A stretch of 15,597 nt of DNA from Rhodospirillaceae bacterium. Lineage in GTDB: Bacteria > Pseudomonadota > Alphaproteobacteria > Rhodospirillales > Magnetovibrionaceae. Location of the stretch: the NCBI GenBank assembly GCA_002401565.1, contig NVTL01000012.1:27471-43067 (forward strand), in the 5' to 3' direction. The position numbers and the translations under genes are program-made. The notes below the pieces were generated by a model. It worked only from the letters and a program-made list of their open reading frames with translations, was not told the origin of the DNA and did not search any database. Positions 7,820 to 14,809 of the stretch are shown in pieces; within the stretch, counting starts at the first letter, position 1; each line of letters starts with the position of its first letter.

Positions 7820-9434
7820 TTTCGCCAATGCCCGGTGAAATATTGCGACCGGGGCGGGTGGGTTCCAAAACCGTTTTTGGCGGTGGCGGAGCCGCACGCC
7901 CGGAACAATTTGCCCGTTCACACAATTGGCACGCAATGCCCACAGGCACGGCCAGATGCGCCGAATCAAGATTTAGCCCATCTGCATAAACCATTTGCTC
8001 GGCATAAGAAATCTCGCAACCGATAGAGATCGAAAAATGACTTTTGGGTTGGCCATACAGCAAACTTGGTTTGGTTGTGGTTTGGGCGATTGAAAAATAC
8101 CGTACCCCATCGGGCATTTGCGAAATTTGGGAACACATGATGCCGGGGGTTAAAAAGGCATGATGCATGATCCACCGGGGACAGGCGCTGCCATAGCGCG
8201 GAATGCGCAGGCCCGAAGCACTAAACCTTTTTGAAATATTGCCCGCCACATCGACCCGCATCAGGTGCAGGGGAATACCTGCGGCTCCGGCTTTTCTCAG
8301 CGTGGTCAGGCGGTGACAGACTTGTTCAAAGCTGGCGGAAAAACGATGCTGCAGAACTTCGACGTTATAGCGCGTGTCGGTCGCAGCCTTTAAAAAATCA
8401 TCGTAAGGCAACAAACACGCCCCGGCAAAATAGTTTGCCAAGGCTGATTTGGCTTTACGGATAGCGGCTTCGCTGGACAAGATTTTTGAATGCGTCAGGC
8501 TCCTTAAAACATCGTCATAAGACAACTGACCGATTAACAATGCCAAATGAAAGTTGATGCTGGGCGCAGCCAAGGCCATGGACAAGGTTAAATGGCGGCG
8601 GGTTTCGTCAAAAAAGGACGCTCCGCCTTCTTGCGTTTCATCCGGTGAGATTTCGACGCTGACACCATGGCGATCTTGCAAATGGCCGATCAGGCGGGCG
8701 CGTACAGACACGCTGTCCAGCCCGGCTTCACGGCGCAGGTCTTCGGCAATGTCTTCTAGGCTTGGGAAATAATTATCATTGGCTTGCAAAAAATCGGTCA
8801 CGGCTTCGTCGGGGGAAATTTCTGAAATGGCCCCTGCCAAGTCTTTGCCCGAGACTATTTTTTCCATGGCGCTGACGGTATCGCTGAGGCTTTCACTTTC
8901 GTTCAGAACGATTTTTTGAAAGTTGTGGCGTTCGCTTTGCGGTAAGTCGGCGTTGTCATGAAGGATTTCCGTGAACGAAACAATCGACGTCAAAAGCGTG
9001 CGCAATTTGTGAACGTTGTTCGACAACAGCGGGTCATGCGATAACCGTTCGCTCAAGACCTGAAAGTCTTCTTTGTAATTGTGGTATGCGCTGTAGGTTT
9101 TTAACAAGGCCTGACAGAGTTCTGGGGCCGTGGTCGCCAGCTCGTTGATTTCGTCTTCGCTAAAATCCAAAGTTTCATACAGCGGATCTTTCAGGACTTC
9201 GGTCATTTCGGCGATTTTTTGGCCTTCGTGCTGGGGCGAAAAAGTCTGCAGCGAGATGTTCAAAATCTCGCTGATGCGCAACAATAACGGCACGGTGAGG
9301 TTCCGTTGATTGTGTTCAATCAGGTTTAGGTAACTTGCCGAAATGCCCATTTTCGAAGCCAGATCAACCTGCGACAGGCCGCGATCTTTGCGCAGACTGC
9401 GTAACCTGTTGCCCATAATCGTCTTTTTAGCCAC
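7815..9434 (-). CDS. XRE/ScfR-family short-chain fatty acyl transcriptional regulator with a HisKA-like insertion
   Basis: DNA-binding regulator, 539 aa. It has an N-terminal XRE helix-turn-helix (about 8-62; GLSQVDLASKMGISASYLNLIE), then a histidine-kinase-dimerisation-like segment (about 139-193, VHKLRTLLTSIVSFTEIL, His142). An IrrE-like region follows (about 215-350) without an HExxH metal site, so it is not a protease. The C-terminal ScfR domain (about 355-515) carries RFSASFEQVCHRLTTL, DVAGNISKRFSASG, a stretch ending in SACPRWIMHHAF, and a CxxC-x4-C cluster (Cys502, 505, 510). Relatives (RamB, PrpR/MccR, ScfR) control acetate, propionate, glyoxylate-cycle or methylcitrate genes and are thought to sense short-chain acyl-CoA. 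The start is GTG 9434, with AAGGA 7 bases upstream and an in-frame stop two codons before. Family members are usually about 460-500 aa; the extra length is the HisKA-like part. The gene converges on prpE and diverges from the Liv operon, so both are candidate targets (inference). Confidence 0.85.
   Translation of the reverse strand: MAKKTIMGNRLRSLRKDRGLSQVDLASKMGISASYLNLIEHNQRNLTVPLLLRISEILNISLQTFSPQHEGQKIAEMTEVLKDPLYETLDFSEDEINELATTAPELCQALLKTYSAYHNYKEDFQVLSERLSHDPLLSNNVHKLRTLLTSIVSFTEILHDNADLPQSERHNFQKIVLNESESLSDTVSAMEKIVSGKDLAGAISEISPDEAVTDFLQANDNYFPSLEDIAEDLRREAGLDSVSVRARLIGHLQDRHGVSVEISPDETQEGGASFFDETRRHLTLSMALAAPSINFHLALLIGQLSYDDVLRSLTHSKILSSEAAIRKAKSALANYFAGACLLPYDDFLKAATDTRYNVEVLQHRFSASFEQVCHRLTTLRKAGAAGIPLHLMRVDVAGNISKRFSASGLRIPRYGSACPRWIMHHAFLTPGIMCSQISQMPDGVRYFSIAQTTTKPSLLYGQPKSHFSISIGCEISYAEQMVYADGLNLDSAHLAVPVGIACQLCERANCSGRAAPPPPKTVLEPTRPGRNISPGIGET
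8856..9020 (-). other. HisKA-like dimerisation/phosphoacceptor segment within the ScfR-type regulator
   Basis: Residues 139-193 match the layout of a histidine-kinase H-box helix and its partner helix. The motif is V-H142-K-L-R-T-L-L-T-S-I, against the usual S-H-E-L-R-T-P-L-T-x-I, followed by an acidic loop and a second amphipathic helix (ERHNFQKIVLNESESLSDTV). The H-box proline is replaced by Leu. No N, G1 or G2 boxes of a HATPase domain occur anywhere in the protein. It may serve for dimerisation, or accept phosphate from a partner kinase. Confidence 0.6.
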
Positions 9435-9441
9435 GGCTCAT

Positions 9442-9446
9442 TCCTT
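9442..9446 (-). promoter_or_regulatory. Shine-Dalgarno AAGGA for the regulator's GTG start
   Basis: Read on the minus strand, AAGGA is followed by 7 bases and then GTG at 9434, an ideal spacing. An ATG at 9441 immediately after it is in another frame and closes after four codons, so GTG is the real start. Confidence 0.7.
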
Positions 9447-9457
9447 GAAGTTTACTG

Positions 9458-9489
9458 ACTTTACAACTTTACAATAATTTACTTTTCAA
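9458..9489. promoter_or_regulatory. Three ACTTTNCAA boxes, candidate regulator operator
   Basis: ACTTTACAA occurs at 9458-9466 and again at 9466-9474, sharing one A. A third copy, ACTTTTCAA, is at 9481-9489. They lie 24-55 bases upstream of the regulator's start codon, where bound protein would block its transcription. From memory, the box published for the related regulator RamB is ACTTTGCAA-like, which would differ only at the variable sixth base. Binding by the adjacent gene product is inference. Confidence 0.5.
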
Positions 9490-9503
9490 GTTAACAAGAA
9501 AAG
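9482..9503. promoter_or_regulatory. Imperfect 22-bp dyad in the divergent promoter region
   Basis: The arms CTTTTC (9482-9487) and GAAAAG (9498-9503) are perfect inverted repeats flanking a central palindrome GTTAAC (9490-9495). Only the two AA spacers break the symmetry, so 18 of 22 positions match. It overlaps the third ACTTTNCAA box. A dyad of this size between divergent genes suits a dimeric regulator. Confidence 0.4.
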
Positions 9504-9629
9504 CACAGTATATTCAATCAATTATTGCCTTTGATGTAACTTTTGTTAAAAATTCACAGTTCATGAGGCAGGCCGTTTCGTTAAAGAGTCTTGCCCACAA
9601 AAATAATGGTGACACGGGCCTTACGAAAA

Positions 9630-9648
9630 CCAAGTGCGTGTCGCTTGG
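9630..9648 (+). promoter_or_regulatory. Small hairpin in the leader of the binding-protein gene
   Basis: CCAAGTG (9630-9636) can pair with CGCTTGG (9642-9648), seven pairs including one G-U, around a 5-base loop. It ends 21 bases before the Shine-Dalgarno of the binding-protein gene. It may be a leader structure or an operator half-palindrome; no function is shown by the sequence. Confidence 0.25.
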
Positions 9649-9669
9649 ACATTAACAGGTAAAATGAAC

Positions 9670-9674
9670 AGGGG
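9670..9674 (+). promoter_or_regulatory. Shine-Dalgarno AGGGG deciding the binding-protein start
   Basis: AGGGG is 7 bases before ATG 9682. It favours that codon over the in-frame ATG at 9664 and GTG at 9634, both of which would put extra polar residues ahead of the signal peptide. Confidence 0.65.
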
Positions 9675-9681
9675 TTATTCT

Positions 9682-11022
9682 ATGAGTGATTTTAAAAAAT
9701 TCAACCGCCGCGAAGCACTTAAGCTTGGCGTCGCCGGTGCTGCCTTTATTGGGGCAACACCGCTCTTTTTCAACAAAGATGCTTGGGCTGCTGGCTTTGC
9801 CAACGATCCGGGTAACAGCAAATCGGTAATATTGGGCTTTAACGTTCCCCAAACTGGTGCGTATTCCGAAGAAGGCAAAGATGAATTGCGGGCGTACAAG
9901 CTGGCCGTTGAACACCTGAACGGTGGTGGTGACGGCGGTTTGATGCACACCATGAAACCGATGAACCTCACGGGCAACGGCATCTTGGGCAAAAAAGTTG
10001 AATTCGTAACGGGTGATACCCAAACCAAAGCTCCGGCGGCTCGTGATTCTGCTAAGCGCATGATCGAAAAAGACGGCGCGATTATGGTTACCGGTGGTTC
10101 TTCTTCTGGTGTTGCTATTGCTGTGCAGGGTTTGTGCAACGAAGCAAAAATCATGTTCATGGCGGGTTTGACCCACTCGAACGATACTACGGGTAAAGAC
10201 AAAAAGCGTTATGGCTTCCGCCATTTCTTCAACGCTTACATGTCCGGTCAGGCTCTTGCGCCAATTTTGAGAGAAGAATATGGCACGGACCGTCGTGCGT
10301 ACCATTTGACGGCTGATTATTCCTGGGGTTGGACACAAGAAGAGTCCATCAAAAACGCCACTGAAAAATTGGGCTGGACCACAGAAATACCCGTGCGCAC
10401 ACCTTTGACGCAAACGGATTTCTCGTCTTACATCACCCAAGTCATTAACTCAGAAGCCGACGTGTTGGTGTTGAACCATTATGGTAAAAACATGAACGAT
10501 TCTTTGGCTTCTGCGGTTCAGTTTGGCCTGCGCGACAAAATCGCAAAAACGGGTAAAAAATGGGAAGTTATTGTTCCCTTGTTCTCTCGTAAAATGGCTC
10601 AAGGTTCTGGCGATGATATCAAAGGCATTTTGGGGTCCACCAACTGGAACTGGTCTTTGCCTGACGATGCTTCAAAAGCCTTTGTGAAATCGTTTGCCAA
10701 CAAATACGGCTTCCCTCCGTCAATGGCGGCACACACATGTTACGTTCAAACCATGTTGTATGCGGATGCTTGTGAACGGGCTGGCACGTTTAATCCGGCT
10801 GGCGTTATCGAAGCGTTGGAAGGTCACAAATTCGACGGCATGGGCAACGGTCCAACCGAATACCGCGCCGAAGATCACCAGTGCTTCAAAGACGTGTTGG
10901 TTGTTCGTGGTAACGAAAACCCATCAACTCAGTTCGATTTGCTGAAAGTGGTTAAAGTTGTTCCTCGTGCTCAAGTCGAATATGATGCTTCCATGTTTGG
11001 TGGCGACTTGGGTCCTGTATAG
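9682..11022 (+). CDS. Branched-chain-amino-acid-type (HAAT) ABC transporter substrate-binding protein with Tat-like signal
   Basis: Periplasmic receptor (Peripla_BP_6 family) for the LivHMGF-type permease encoded downstream, 446 aa. The N-terminus has a twin-arginine pattern, FNRREALKLG (Arg9-Arg10, Leu13, Lys14), then a hydrophobic stretch and a likely cleavage near AWA-AG (35-38). The mature protein opens with ILGFNVPQTGAYSEEGKDEL, followed by GKKVEFVTGDTQTKAPAA (103-120), MVTGGSSSGVAIAV (135-148) and YSWGWTQE (213-220), the usual order for this family. The coding sequence favours GCT, GGT and AAC more than its neighbours, as expected for an abundant receptor. The ligand cannot be read from sequence. 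Branched-chain amino acids are the default, but amides, urea or carboxylates are used by relatives, and the nearby acyl regulator hints at a propionyl-CoA-yielding compound (inference). A strong hairpin separates it from livH. Confidence 0.87.
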   Translation: MSDFKKFNRREALKLGVAGAAFIGATPLFFNKDAWAAGFANDPGNSKSVILGFNVPQTGAYSEEGKDELRAYKLAVEHLNGGGDGGLMHTMKPMNLTGNGILGKKVEFVTGDTQTKAPAARDSAKRMIEKDGAIMVTGGSSSGVAIAVQGLCNEAKIMFMAGLTHSNDTTGKDKKRYGFRHFFNAYMSGQALAPILREEYGTDRRAYHLTADYSWGWTQEESIKNATEKLGWTTEIPVRTPLTQTDFSSYITQVINSEADVLVLNHYGKNMNDSLASAVQFGLRDKIAKTGKKWEVIVPLFSRKMAQGSGDDIKGILGSTNWNWSLPDDASKAFVKSFANKYGFPPSMAAHTCYVQTMLYADACERAGTFNPAGVIEALEGHKFDGMGNGPTEYRAEDHQCFKDVLVVRGNENPSTQFDLLKVVKVVPRAQVEYDASMFGGDLGPV

Positions 11023-11159
11023 GATTTAAGCTTCACCAAGTTATTATGGTGCCGATCAGGACTGGTCGGCACCATAAACTTCCCTGGCGCATTCGCGCTA
11101 TTTTATGTGGCGTATTTTCGCCGTTTTATATGTTCTGACCATAGAGATCGTAAGCCAAT
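11023..11159. other. Binding protein-livH intergenic region
   Basis: This holds the strong hairpin, two weak hairpins (11087-11098, and GGCG/CGCC at 11109-11122) and AT-rich sequence before livH. A separate weak promoter for livHMGF in the AT-rich part (around TTTTATAT, 11124-11131) is possible but has no convincing -35 element. Confidence 0.4.
11044..11077 (+). terminator. Strong hairpin between the binding protein and livH (attenuating or mRNA-protecting)
   Basis: TTATGGTGCCGATCAG pairs with CTGGTCGGCACCATAA across a 2-base gap: 16 pairs with one G-U, of which the innermost one or two would open. It starts 21 bases after the binding-protein stop. No run of T follows directly (the next bases are ACTTCCC), so it is either a partial terminator or a 3' end stabiliser that lets the receptor be made in excess over the permease. 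A second small hairpin, GCGC-ATTC-GCGC (11087-11098), followed by an AT-rich stretch, lies just downstream. Confidence 0.6.
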
Positions 11160-12176
11160 ATGGACGTTATATTTATTCAGTTGTTAAACGGTTTGGACAA
11201 AGGGGCTGCGTATGCCTTGATTGCTCTGGGCCTGACGCTAGCTTTTGGCACCCTTGGCATCGTGAATTTTGCTCACGGTGTGTTGTTTATGTTGGGGGCG
11301 TTTTGTACGGTTTCTGTGTACAAAGTTCTGACGATTTCAGAAAAAGTTCTTGATGAATCCATTACATTTTTTAAAGCCTATAAAGAAATCCCTTACTTGG
11401 AAACATGGTGGGGGGAAACGGGCACGATGATCATTGATTATGCCGTGCCCATATCGATTATTTTCGCCATTCCGATCATGATTTTGGTCGGTATTATTAT
11501 GGAACGCGGGTTAATCCGTCACTTTTATAAACGGGATCATGCGGACCAAATTTTGGTGACGTTCGGTTTGGCAATTGTTATCCAGGAAATTGTTAAACAT
11601 TTTTACGGCGCGAATCCAATCCCCATTGGGGCTCCTGAAATTGTATCGGGCAGTGCCGCAATCGGCGTGTTTCTCGGTCTAGGCGAAAACTTGGTCTATC
11701 CTTGGTGGCGCATGATTTATTTTGTATTTTCCGTGGTTGTGATTGGTGGCGTGTTCTCGTTCTTGAAATATACGACGTATGGCATGGTTGTTCGTGCGGG
11801 CATGTGGGACCGGGAAATGGTCGGCATGTTGGGTATTGATATTCAACGTCGCTTTACCGTTGTGTTTGCTCTGGCCGCCGTTGTTGCGGGCTTGGCGGGC
11901 GTTATGTATACGCCCATTGTGGCCCCTGATTATCATATGGGCATGAACTTTTTGGTGTTGTCCTTTGTTGTTGTGGTGGTGGGGGGCATGGGCTCTCTTC
12001 CCGGCGCCGTTGTCGCTGGGTTTATGTTGGGAATTTTAGAATCGTTTTCATCCATGAATGAAGTGAAACAAATTTTGCCCGGCATTGACCAGATTATTAT
12101 TTACTTGGTGGCCGTTGCTATTTTGTTGCTCCGTCCTCGTGGCCTGATGGGCCGCAAAGGTGTGATGGAGGATTAG
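11160..12176 (+). CDS. livH: Branched-chain-amino-acid-type ABC transporter permease LivH
   Basis: Inner-membrane permease of the HAAT importer, 338 aa. Hallmarks are the N-terminal helix pair with [16 protein letters not shown] (about 25-40), [13 protein letters not shown] (131-143), the coupling region [11 protein letters not shown] (217-227), and [20 protein letters not shown] (about 272-291) near the C-terminus. The end, [13 protein letters not shown], is typical. It is about 30 residues longer than E. coli LivH (308 aa). The excess sits between the first helices (about 58-92), a polar stretch including [15 protein letters not shown]. The Shine-Dalgarno is poor, and the gene follows a 137-bp gap with hairpins, so its expression may be set lower than that of the binding protein. 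Next comes livM after 2 bp. Confidence 0.9.
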   Translation: MDVIFIQLLNGLDKGAAYALIALGLTLAFGTLGIVNFAHGVLFMLGAFCTVSVYKVLTISEKVLDESITFFKAYKEIPYLETWWGETGTMIIDYAVPISIIFAIPIMILVGIIMERGLIRHFYKRDHADQILVTFGLAIVIQEIVKHFYGANPIPIGAPEIVSGSAAIGVFLGLGENLVYPWWRMIYFVFSVVVIGGVFSFLKYTTYGMVVRAGMWDREMVGMLGIDIQRRFTVVFALAAVVAGLAGVMYTPIVAPDYHMGMNFLVLSFVVVVVGGMGSLPGAVVAGFMLGILESFSSMNEVKQILPGIDQIIIYLVAVAILLLRPRGLMGRKGVMED

Positions 12177-12178
12177 CC

Positions 12179-13303
12179 ATGAATTCACAAAGCAAAAACA
12201 AAGATATTCGCCTGATGGCCATTTTTTCGGTGATCGTGTTGACGGCACCGATTTGGTTGGAACCCTTGGGCGCTTCGTATCCGGCTCTGTTGCAGAAGTT
12301 TGCCATTTTTGGCATTTTTGCCATTGGCTTTAACATCCTTTTTGGCCTGACAGGTTACTTGTCCTTTGGTCATGCGACTTTCTTAGGCGTGGGGTCTTAC
12401 ACGGCTGTTTGGTCGTTTAAACTGCTTTCAATGAACGTCATTCCCGGTGTTATCTTTGGTACGATTTTGGCGGGCATGTTGGCGGTGCTGATTGGTTATG
12501 TCAGTCTGCGGCGTTCGGGCATTTACTTTTCGATTCTAACCTTGGCCTTTGCCCAGATGTCTTACAATCTGGCGTATTCGGTTTTGACTCCCATCACCAA
12601 TGGCGAAACCAGCCTACAATTGGCGCTGGATGATCCCCGAATTTTCGATGCGGCCAGAACGGCCAGCCAAGGCTTGCCTTCTACCGAATTGTTTGGCCTT
12701 AAAATGAGCGGTTATCCGGGCTTTTATTTCTGTGCCGTGGTGTTGATCATTGCCTTTTATATATCGATGCGTATTTTCCGGTCTCCGTTCGGGTTGAAAT
12801 TGCGCGCCATTAAGTCAAACCAAACACGCATGAAATATATTGGCTTTAACACCCGGCCGTACCTGTTGTGGGCGTTTGTGATTTCCGGCATGTACGCTGG
12901 TCTTGCGGGCTCATTGATGGCGGTGACCGATCCTTTGGCTGGTGCGGAACGCATGCAATGGACGGCGTCTGGTGAAGTGGTTTTGATGACCATTTTGGGC
13001 GGCCTTGGAACCTTGATTGGGCCAATAATTGGTGCAGGTGTGATTAAATATTTTGAAAATATTTTTTCAGCCTTTAATGAAAATGTTTTGCATAACATCT
13101 TTAGCTTCTTGCCCGATGGACTTGAAAACGTCGTGGTTCAGGTCGCGGGCTTGTTTGTTGGCAGTGGTTGGCACTTAACTTTGGGGTTGTTGTTTATGAT
13201 AGTCGTGATCTTCCTGCCCGGTGGCATTGTTGAAGGTATCGAAAAAATACGTGCTCGGTTTCGGCGGACCTCCCCAGCTTCGTCGTCCGAAAAATCAGAG
13301 TGA
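12179..13303 (+). CDS. livM: Branched-chain-amino-acid-type ABC transporter permease LivM
   Basis: Second permease subunit, 374 aa. GGAGGA (12167-12172) lies 6 bases before the ATG. Family blocks are [25 protein letters not shown] split over about 50-74, [17 protein letters not shown] (111-127), [22 protein letters not shown] (about 201-222, the cytoplasmic coupling loop), and [21 protein letters not shown] (265-285). The region that in most LivM reads as a glycine-rich TNG-x-D-G-L motif is here TNGETSLQL (140-148), followed by an unusual stretch of about 30 polar residues before the next helix. The C-terminal tail is short and rich in Arg and Ser. The stop overlaps the GTG codon at 13300, but livG most likely starts at ATG 13315. 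Confidence 0.9.
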   Translation: MNSQSKNKDIRLMAIFSVIVLTAPIWLEPLGASYPALLQKFAIFGIFAIGFNILFGLTGYLSFGHATFLGVGSYTAVWSFKLLSMNVIPGVIFGTILAGMLAVLIGYVSLRRSGIYFSILTLAFAQMSYNLAYSVLTPITNGETSLQLALDDPRIFDAARTASQGLPSTELFGLKMSGYPGFYFCAVVLIIAFYISMRIFRSPFGLKLRAIKSNQTRMKYIGFNTRPYLLWAFVISGMYAGLAGSLMAVTDPLAGAERMQWTASGEVVLMTILGGLGTLIGPIIGAGVIKYFENIFSAFNENVLHNIFSFLPDGLENVVVQVAGLFVGSGWHLTLGLLFMIVVIFLPGGIVEGIEKIRARFRRTSPASSSEKSE

Positions 13304-13306
13304 GGG
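13302..13306 (+). promoter_or_regulatory. Shine-Dalgarno GAGGG deciding the livG start
   Basis: GAGGG is 8 bases before ATG 13315 and overlaps the in-frame GTG at 13300 that would otherwise be the longest start. It therefore supports the ATG. Confidence 0.6.
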
Positions 13307-13314
13307 AACTGGAC

Positions 13315-14076
13315 ATGAATAAAACAGTTCTTCACTTAGATAAAATCCAAAAAAGCTTTGGTGGTTTGCGGGCTTTGGCCGATGTTAATTTGAACATCGA
13401 AGAAGCCAAAACCCACGCGATCATCGGCCCTAATGGTGCTGGGAAATCGACTTTGTTAAATGTGTGTGTTGGGCGCCTAATCCCCGATTCCGGTCATGCC
13501 ACGTTTGACGGAAAAGACATCACGGGTAAAGACCCCCACGAAATCACACAAATGGGCATTGCTCGGGTTTTTCAAACGCCTGAAATTTTTCCAGATCTGT
13601 CATTGATGGACAACGTCATGTTGCCGGCTTTGTCTAAACGCGATGGGTCTTTTAAATTTAATCCCTTTGCCACGATGCGAACACAAAACGATATTCGCGA
13701 CGAAGCCGTACATATTTTGCAGGACGTCGGTCTGGATAAGTTTTTGGACAAAGAAGCCGGCAGTTTGTCGCGTGGTGACAAACGCCGCCTTGAATTGGGC
13801 ATGTGTTTGATTCTTAAACCACGCCTGTTGTTGTTGGATGAACCAACCGCCGGTATGGCTCGTCACGATACTAATCAGACCATCGAATTGCTGAAAAAAA
13901 TTAAAGAACGCGGCATGACGATCGTGATTATTGAACATGATATGCACGTGGTGTTCAGCCTTGCTGATACGGTCAGCGTTTTGGCGCGGGGCAAAATTAT
14001 TGCGGGCGGCACACCAGAAGAAGTTCGCGAGGATCCTATTGTGAAAGAAGCTTATCTTGGGGGGGCACACGAATGA
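13315..14076 (+). CDS. livG: Branched-chain-amino-acid-type ABC transporter ATP-binding protein LivG
   Basis: One of the two ATPases that drive the LivHM permease, 253 aa from ATG 13315. Walker A is GPNGAGKS (38-45), the Q-loop Gln is 87 in RVFQTPEIFPDLS, Walker B is LLLLDEP (171-177), and the H-loop His208 is in IIEHDMHVVF. The C-loop reads LSRGDKRRLELGM (151-163) instead of the common LSGGQ or LSYGQ. The key Ser and second Gly are kept, so activity is expected. The GTPEEVREDP motif and the C-terminal VKEAYLG are typical of LivG. The stop overlaps the livF start by ATGA. Confidence 0.9.
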   Translation: MNKTVLHLDKIQKSFGGLRALADVNLNIEEAKTHAIIGPNGAGKSTLLNVCVGRLIPDSGHATFDGKDITGKDPHEITQMGIARVFQTPEIFPDLSLMDNVMLPALSKRDGSFKFNPFATMRTQNDIRDEAVHILQDVGLDKFLDKEAGSLSRGDKRRLELGMCLILKPRLLLLDEPTAGMARHDTNQTIELLKKIKERGMTIVIIEHDMHVVFSLADTVSVLARGKIIAGGTPEEVREDPIVKEAYLGGAHE

Positions 14077-14795
14077 GCACCTCAACCTCAGAACCGTATT
14101 TCAGCGTTAAAGACATCCATGCGTATTATGGCGAGTCGTATATCGTTCAAGGCATTTCCTTTGACGTTCAAGAAGGCGAAATTTTGGCTTTGCTGGGCCG
14201 TAATGGCGCGGGTAAAACATCGACCTTGCGCACCTTGGCCCGTGCGGATGATCCCGTTCTGACCAGCGGAGAATTTTATCTGCAAGGCCAGGCCATTCAT
14301 GAAATGAAAGATTTTGAAGCGGCACGTGCGGGCATCCAATTGGTACCCGAAGATCGCCGTATTATCGGTGGCTTGACCGTCGAAGAAAATCTACTTTTGG
14401 CGCAAGTGGCAGAACCCTTGGGCTGGGAATTGGAAGAAATTTACGAACACTTCCCCCGCTTGGCCGAACGACGCAAACAAGACGCCGTGACCATGTCGGG
14501 CGGGGAACAGCAAATGTTGGCCGTGGCGCGGGCTTTGGCACGCGATATTAAACTGTTGTTTTTGGATGAACCTTACGAAGGTTTGGCTCCGGTTATTGTG
14601 CAAGAAATCGAAAAGATTTTGTTGCAGGTTAAATCGCGCGGCATCACCACCATTATCGTGGAACAAAATGCCGTGGCCGCCTTAAAATTGGCCGATACGG
14701 CGTTGATTATTGATATGGGCCAAGTGGCCTTTCATGGAACCGCCGATGAAGTCTTGAACAACGAAGAGCTTCGCCACGAATATTTGGCTATTTAA
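14073..14795 (+). CDS. livF: Branched-chain-amino-acid-type ABC transporter ATP-binding protein LivF
   Basis: Second ATPase of the importer, 240 aa, close to E. coli LivF (237). Walker A is GRNGAGKT (42-49), the Q-loop position is the family-typical VPEDRRIIGGLTVEENL (91-107), the signature is MSGGEQQML (141-149), and Walker B is LLFLDEP (161-167). The H-loop position is Gln in VEQNA (196-200), which is normal for LivF. The D-loop is EGLAP. A G-rich Shine-Dalgarno (seven G) lies just upstream, and the ATG overlaps the livG stop. A universal stress protein gene starts 14 bp after the stop with its own AAGGA. Confidence 0.92.
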   Translation: MSTSTSEPYFSVKDIHAYYGESYIVQGISFDVQEGEILALLGRNGAGKTSTLRTLARADDPVLTSGEFYLQGQAIHEMKDFEAARAGIQLVPEDRRIIGGLTVEENLLLAQVAEPLGWELEEIYEHFPRLAERRKQDAVTMSGGEQQMLAVARALARDIKLLFLDEPYEGLAPVIVQEIEKILLQVKSRGITTIIVEQNAVAALKLADTALIIDMGQVAFHGTADEVLNNEELRHEYLAI

Positions 14796-14799
14796 AGGA
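14795..14799 (+). promoter_or_regulatory. Shine-Dalgarno AAGGA of the universal stress protein gene
   Basis: AAGGA is 7 bases before GTG 14807 and 10 before ATG 14810, which are adjacent in-frame codons. Either could start the protein; ATG is preferred here only as the commoner codon. Confidence 0.5.
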
Positions 14800-14809
14800 C
14801 ACAGACGTG

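Noticed and set aside
8399..8792. IrrE/ImmA-type metallopeptidase activity in the regulator
   Set aside because: The region resembles the IrrE-like part of ScfR proteins, but no HExxH is present (the corresponding place reads NFHLALLIG), so proteolysis is not supported.
9430..9441. Tiny minus-strand ORF (ATG at 9441, four codons) overlapping the regulator start, as a possible leader peptide
   Set aside because: The Shine-Dalgarno directly abuts its ATG, so it cannot be initiated from that site. The spacing suits the GTG start instead.
9525..9552. Possible sigma-70 promoter TTGCCT - 16 bp - TAAAAA for the binding-protein operon
   Set aside because: Both hexamers are poor matches, and AT-rich DNA gives such hits by chance. 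I could not choose among several equal candidates.
9652..10440. Long open frame on the minus strand opposite the binding-protein gene (262 codons)
   Set aside because: It lies wholly inside a well-supported gene, has no recognisable domain, is rich in His/Arg/Phe as expected from mirrored codons, and has no matching ribosome site.
13600..14085. Open frame of 161 codons on the minus strand opposite livG
   Set aside because: It is a shadow of the conserved ABC ATPase gene, with a composition of Gln/His/Phe runs and no family resemblance.
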